Below are positions 34,912 through 38,175 of a stretch of DNA of 38,175 bases, piece by piece. Every line of letters starts with the position of its first letter. The first letter of the stretch is position 1. The stretch comes from Candidatus Gribaldobacteria bacterium (GTDB lineage Bacteria; Patescibacteriota; Minisyncoccia; Minisyncoccales; CG1-02-41-26). The stretch lies in the NCBI GenBank assembly GCA_026396705.1, contig JAPLWE010000036.1, forward strand, positions 1 to 38,175. Direction: 5' to 3'. Position numbers and translations under genes: made by a program. The notes under the pieces are model-generated. The model searched no databases. It saw nothing but the letters and a program-made list of their open reading frames with translations, and was not told the DNA's origin.

Positions 34912-36630
34912 TTAACGAGGACCGCCTCCTCCAAGACCGGGAATTCCAATCCCTCCGGTAGAACTTCTTGTTGCAGTAGTTTTAGTCTTAGCAGTCGCGG
35001 TAATTGTTTGAGTAATAACTTTATCATTCTCATTAAGTCCACTGATAATTTCCGTCATCGTGTCATTTGATAACCCCACCGTAACTGTCTGATTACGAGA
35101 AACATTATTTTCTAACACCATCACATATTGTTCGCTATTGGACTTTACGGCCGCATTAGGAGCCAATAAAACATCCGTTTTCATTTCAGTAATAATAGCC
35201 GCTGAAACGCTCATGCCTGGCTTAACCCGATCATCTTGCGTGTCAAAAACAATCTTGACGCTATAATTAACCACTCCTTGGCTAACTGTGCCCAAAGCAT
35301 CAACTTCAGCCACCTCGCCACTAATAGTTAAGCCATCTACCGCGTCAAAAGTTAAAGTAACTTTTTGCCCTGCTTTAACTTTAGCTACATCTACTTCATT
35401 AAGAGAAATTTCCGCCACTTTTTGTTTGGTAACCAAAGTAGCTAAAACCGTGCCAGACGAAACCGTATCGCCTTTTTCAATATTTACTTTAACAATAACT
35501 CCGCTGAATGGCGCCTTCACCGAACAATCCGCTAAATTTTGCTGAGCCGTAGTTAAAGCATCTTGCTTTTGTTGAATGGTTATTTCTTTCGAGCGCACTT
35601 CAAGGCTGTCTGGCCCATCTTCTATCTTAGCCAACGATAAAGTTTTTTCCTTGATGGATCGTTCATCTGAAGCAATAGCGTCAATAGAATCGTCAATAGC
35701 GCGCTGAGCTGCTAATAAAGATGAAAGATAGCCATTGACAGTGCCGGTATACGAATTTAGGGTTGTGACATGAGTAGTGGAAAGAGAGTTTGCTTTTAGA
35801 TTTCGTTCAGTGAGTTTGTCTTGATAAAACTGAATTAAATCATTGGCGCTTTTAATCATTTCAGCCATAGCTTTACTTGTTTCGTATGTTTCGTTAATTA
35901 AAACAACAATCGTGCTGGTGCTTGAAAAGCGACTAGTTGATTTGTAATCCTGAAAATTTTTATCATATTTCGCTCGAGCTGATTGATAAGCCATGTTAGC
36001 TACTTCTTTATACTGCACAATATTGCTATCATAATTGCTCGCCGAGTCGGTATAATAGGCTAAATTTGATTGGTTATCATTAAAGCTATTGCCAAAAAGA
36101 ATAGCGTTCATACCACTCATAATATTAGGCAAACTTAAAAATGCATTAGCTACAGTAGTAAACCCATCATCATAAGTCTCAATAAGGTCATTTTGAGCGG
36201 TTTTTTTGGCATCCTGCACTTGAGTCAAAGCGCTCTCGGCTTGAAGCAAGGTGAGCTCGTCAGGTGGCTCAAGCAGTTTGTCTAATTCCAGCTTAGCTGT
36301 ATCTAAGCTTGTTTGAGCGTCTCTTAGGGCTCGGCGCGCTTCTGTGGTGTCTATTTGCGCCAGCGTCGCTCCTGATCCCACTTCTTGACCAACCACAGCA
36401 TACACACCAATAATATCTCCGCTTGTTTTTGCTTTGATATCTACTTGATTAGATGAAGCAACTTGGCCAGTGCCCGAAACCGAAACAATCAAAGCACCTC
36501 TGGTAATAGGCGAAGTAATATAGCTTACGCCTGCTGAACCAGTCTTGGTAAAACGATACACAATATATCCTCCGCTTGCTAAAATAACAACCGCTATCAT
36601 CAATAAAATGATTTTTCTTTTTTTAAGCAT
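34912..36630 (-). CDS. MacA-like membrane fusion/adaptor protein
   Basis: A 572-aa product with an N-terminal TM (about residues 7-26), a lipoyl/barrel-sandwich half motif 'GTGQVASSNQVDIKAKTSGDI', a long coiled coil (about 105-360, larger than in typical MacA because of an internal helical insertion), the second half motif 'CSVKAPFSGVIVKVNIEKGD', then beta-barrel and membrane-proximal domains and a glycine-rich tail. It would join the ABC permease, perhaps reaching across the wall in this monoderm-like cell. It is the first gene of the exporter unit; a long inverted repeat lies just upstream. Confidence 0.87.
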   Translation of the reverse strand: MLKKRKIILLMIAVVILASGGYIVYRFTKTGSAGVSYITSPITRGALIVSVSGTGQVASSNQVDIKAKTSGDIIGVYAVVGQEVGSGATLAQIDTTEARRALRDAQTSLDTAKLELDKLLEPPDELTLLQAESALTQVQDAKKTAQNDLIETYDDGFTTVANAFLSLPNIMSGMNAILFGNSFNDNQSNLAYYTDSASNYDSNIVQYKEVANMAYQSARAKYDKNFQDYKSTSRFSSTSTIVVLINETYETSKAMAEMIKSANDLIQFYQDKLTERNLKANSLSTTHVTTLNSYTGTVNGYLSSLLAAQRAIDDSIDAIASDERSIKEKTLSLAKIEDGPDSLEVRSKEITIQQKQDALTTAQQNLADCSVKAPFSGVIVKVNIEKGDTVSSGTVLATLVTKQKVAEISLNEVDVAKVKAGQKVTLTFDAVDGLTISGEVAEVDALGTVSQGVVNYSVKIVFDTQDDRVKPGMSVSAAIITEMKTDVLLAPNAAVKSNSEQYVMVLENNVSRNQTVTVGLSNDTMTEIISGLNENDKVITQTITATAKTKTTATRSSTGGIGIPGLGGGGPR

Positions 36631-36639
36631 ATATATATT

Positions 36640-36814
36640 GAGATGGTTGCAAAACTATTCCTACTGCAATTTTAGCTTTTTGGCTACGACTTCGTCGGGC
36701 TGGCGTAAAAAGATTTTCACCATAGCTGGGCTATGGCTCAAATCTTTTTTCTTGCCCTCCTTGTCTCGCTCAAAAATCTAAACTTTCGCTACGGAATAGT
36801 TTTGCAACCCTCTC
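36640..36814. repeat. Second long inverted repeat, different from the 170-bp family
   Basis: GATGGTTGCAAAACTATTCC at the left pairs with GGAATAGTTTTGCAACC at the right, and pairing continues with mismatches to a centre CCATAGCTGGGCTATGG; the arms are about 80 bp. It fills the 187-nt gap between the DUF5666-like gene and the MacA-like gene. Only one copy is seen here. Confidence 0.8.
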
Positions 36815-36817
36815 TTT

Positions 36818-37282
36818 TTATTTATGACGAAGAAAAGGAGCTGGCATAACCCTAATTAGCTTAGCCTCTATTTGCCCGTTATTAGTTGGTTCGCCTATGA
36901 CCACCACCATATCATCAATTTGCAAATTATTTATTGTGATAGCCTCCTTAAGCCGATTAATAACTGTGCCATCCTTAACTAAAATAACTTTCTCAATATC
37001 TCCTTGTCCTTTAATCACCAATGTTGAGGGGGCAATTTTTATTATTTGCCCTACTGCGCCATTTGCCTCAATAAAATCTCTGTCGCCAAACCCGCCTGGA
37101 AAGCCGCCCTTTGGTCCACCAAAATTTTGATGATAATTATCACTCCAGTGGCAAGAAAAATTAGCTTTTTGAAAACCCACCATCATGCCTGCCTTAAAGA
37201 TAAACAAAAAAATAATCAATCCGCCAATCGCTAATAGAATTATTTTGAATGTTTTTGATTGAAAAAATTTGTCTATGTTCAT
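36818..37282 (-). CDS. Membrane-anchored DUF5666-like protein (second)
   Basis: A 154-aa product with TM at about residues 13-34, a glycine/phenylalanine-rich linker ('GGPKGGFPGGFGDRDF'), and a beta domain 'AVGQIIKIAPSTLVIKGQGD' with 'INNLQIDDMVVVIGEPTNNGQIEAKLI'. The plan resembles the 32463 protein although the sequence differs. Its ATG overlaps the stop of the upstream membrane-protein gene (ATGA), so the two are co-translated. It probably acts outside the membrane; function unknown. Confidence 0.7.
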   Translation of the reverse strand: MNIDKFFQSKTFKIILLAIGGLIIFLFIFKAGMMVGFQKANFSCHWSDNYHQNFGGPKGGFPGGFGDRDFIEANGAVGQIIKIAPSTLVIKGQGDIEKVILVKDGTVINRLKEAITINNLQIDDMVVVIGEPTNNGQIEAKLIRVMPAPFLRHK

Positions 37283-37641
37283 ATGTTTAAGTAATGCAAA
37301 CCTTTAATATTTTTAGATAAAAATCTAAGCGAACCCAAAATCGCCAATGAAACAACTCCTATAGCTAACAAGCCAGTTATTGGCAATGACTCCAGCAAAG
37401 ATAAGGAGAAATTATGCCAAGAAGCCATAATTATAGCGGTATCCGAAAACGCCAAAGAAAATAACTGAATAAATCCAGAACCAGCGAACCCGACATAAAC
37501 CATTTTAATCGCCGGAATCAAACCAAAAAAAGAAACAGCCAAAACAAGCGAAAAGCCAATGATTTTTCGCTTAAATATCATCATTTTCTGCTCCGCTTTA
37601 ATACGGCGCATAATTTTTTCAAGTAAAGTTTGTTCATCCAT
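37279..37641 (-). CDS. Small membrane protein, possible anti-sigma-like factor
   Basis: A 120-aa product starting 'MDEQTLLEKIMRRIKAEQKM' (charged, helical, cytoplasmic) followed by two or three TM helices (about residues 27-50, 52-75 and 80-105). The track start includes 'KLTLRAPNI', a translation of element D, so ATG 37641 is used. Its position between a sigma factor gene and a DUF5666 gene suggests an anti-sigma or signalling role, but no anti-sigma motif (such as a zinc HxxxCxxC) is present. The function is inferred from context only. Confidence 0.7.
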   Translation of the reverse strand: MDEQTLLEKIMRRIKAEQKMMIFKRKIIGFSLVLAVSFFGLIPAIKMVYVGFAGSGFIQLFSLAFSDTAIIMASWHNFSLSLLESLPITGLLAIGVVSLAILGSLRFLSKNIKGLHYLNI

Positions 37642-37646
37642 ATTAG

Positions 37647-37814
37647 AACTTACGCTGATGTTAGGGGCTCGGAGAGTTAGTTTCAAGGAGACGCTCACTC
37701 GCTCCTGCGGCTCGTTCGCTTAGTTTTCGGCCTATTTTCCGCCAGTAGGCGGAACCAAGCAAATAGGCCTCAAAATACTCCTTGAAACTAACTTCCTCGC
37801 CCCTAACCCGTAAT
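37647..37814 (+). repeat. Full-length palindromic element, copy D
   Basis: The left end ACTTACGCTGATGTTAGGGG and the right end CCCCTAACCCGTAA pair. The inner stem GTTAGTTTCAAGGAG/CTCCTTGAAACTAAC matches copies A and B, and the nested hairpin TCCGCCAGTAGGCGGA is fully paired. It lies between the membrane-protein gene and the sigma gene terminator. Confidence 0.9.
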
Positions 37815-37837
37815 TTTTTATATCTATATAATTAATA

Positions 37838-37869
37838 CGAAAAAGAGATGCCTTTTGGTGCATCTCTTT
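37838..37869 (-). terminator. Intrinsic terminator of the sigma factor gene
   Basis: The minus strand reads AAAGAGATGC, loop ACCAAAAG, GCATCTCTTT then T: a 10-bp stem with a U tract, three bases after the stop codon. It could partly separate the sigma gene from the genes downstream. Confidence 0.85.
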
Positions 37870-37872
37870 AAA

Positions 37873-38175
37873 CTATTGAAAATCAACCAGCATCTTTTTA
37901 AGCGTCGTTATCGCCCGCCGATAGCGACTTTTTATAGTATTAATTGGCTCGCCAAGGAATTGGGCAATTTCACTAAAAGTTAGACCACTTTGATGATGTA
38001 ACGCAATAAGCTTTTGGTTTTTAGAAGAAAGTTTTTTTGAGGCAATATTAAAAGCTTCTAAAATATCTTTTTGAGCAATATTTTCCACCATATCACCTTT
38101 CTCAGCGATAAGTTCCTCTGCGAAAGAAAGAGGCGTCACTTTTTTCTTTCGCAAAAAATCAATGGAGCTATTTTT
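37873..38175 (-). CDS. Sigma-70 family (ECF-like) factor, C-terminal part
   Basis: The visible 101 codons carry region 4: 'ASKKLSSKNQKLIALHHQSG', 'TFSEIAQFLGEPINTIKSRYRR', an HTH that reads -35 promoters. The reading frame stays open to the window edge, so the track start (a TTG at 38154) is not real and region 2 must lie outside. It is probably an ECF-like factor controlling the envelope genes on its downstream side; the order sigma, membrane protein, DUF5666, exporter is the basis of that inference. Confidence 0.8.
   Translation of the reverse strand, partial: KNSSIDFLRKKKVTPLSFAEELIAEKGDMVENIAQKDILEAFNIASKKLSSKNQKLIALHHQSGLTFSEIAQFLGEPINTIKSRYRRAITTLKKMLVDFQ

Noticed and set aside
17273-37814. 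CRISPR array
   Set aside because: The repeats are about 5-12 kb apart, are palindromes of about 170 bp and have no regular spacers or cas genes.

Overview
The window looks like a chromosomal segment from a Candidate Phyla Radiation (Patescibacteria) bacterium. The grounds are AT-rich DNA with short spacers, a giant anchored surface protein with endosialidase-chaperone-like 'GIGTSTP' repeats and FG-GAP repeats, a sigma-region-4/HARE fusion, tiny hypothetical membrane proteins, and core genes mixed with a Wzy/Wzx-type surface-glycan cluster. The genetic code appears to be standard code 11: a UGA-specific release factor (RF2) is present and is itself controlled by a CTT-TGA-C frameshift.

Layout, left to right. 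(1) 1-5493, minus strand: a giant surface protein with two near-identical HTH modules, one transmembrane helix, a long helical region, beta repeats and a seven-repeat FG-GAP propeller. It is broken by two frameshifts and runs off the left edge. (2) 5584-9058: prfB-ftsE-ftsX-tRNA-Gln-terminator, then an FtsB-like gene with tRNA-Gly and tRNA-Thr. (3) 9062-14682: lepA, murJ, rnpB (plus strand, with a giant palindrome in the P12 position), rnhA and a RecJ-like DHH phosphoesterase. (4) 14770-24407, all minus: TrmB-like regulator-secA, secD-secF, sigma4-HARE protein, a small membrane protein, a DUF8128-like membrane protein and pgk. (5) 24537-25887: a DUF3800 gene divergent from an unknown 134-aa gene that has a consensus promoter flanked by dyads. 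(6) 26014-32276: murB behind a structured leader, an O-antigen-ligase-like polymerase, a polyprenyl-phosphate sugar transferase and a Wzx-like flippase. (7) 32463-38175, minus: a partial ECF-like sigma factor, a membrane protein, DUF5666-like proteins and a MacA/MacB exporter.

The window's main structural novelty is a family of long imperfect palindromes of about 170 bp. Four copies are full length (17273, 29404, 32283, 37647) and three are fragments (10889, 14690, 21206). All lie at gene borders and all have the same orientation whatever the direction of the neighbouring genes. Their stem changes are matched on both arms. They have also created false N-terminal extensions in ORF calls (lepA, the 37279 gene) and supply the murJ stop codon. 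A different long inverted repeat lies at 36640-36814, and another is inside rnpB. No transposase, integrase, CRISPR array or phage gene was seen.

Functionally the window combines envelope growth (murJ, murB, FtsE/X, FtsB-like), protein export (SecA, SecD, SecF), glycan synthesis and export, a surface adhesin-like protein and a probable envelope-stress exporter module with its own sigma factor. Many starts were moved inward from the ORF track, using start-stop overlaps, conserved N-termini and ribosome binding sites.
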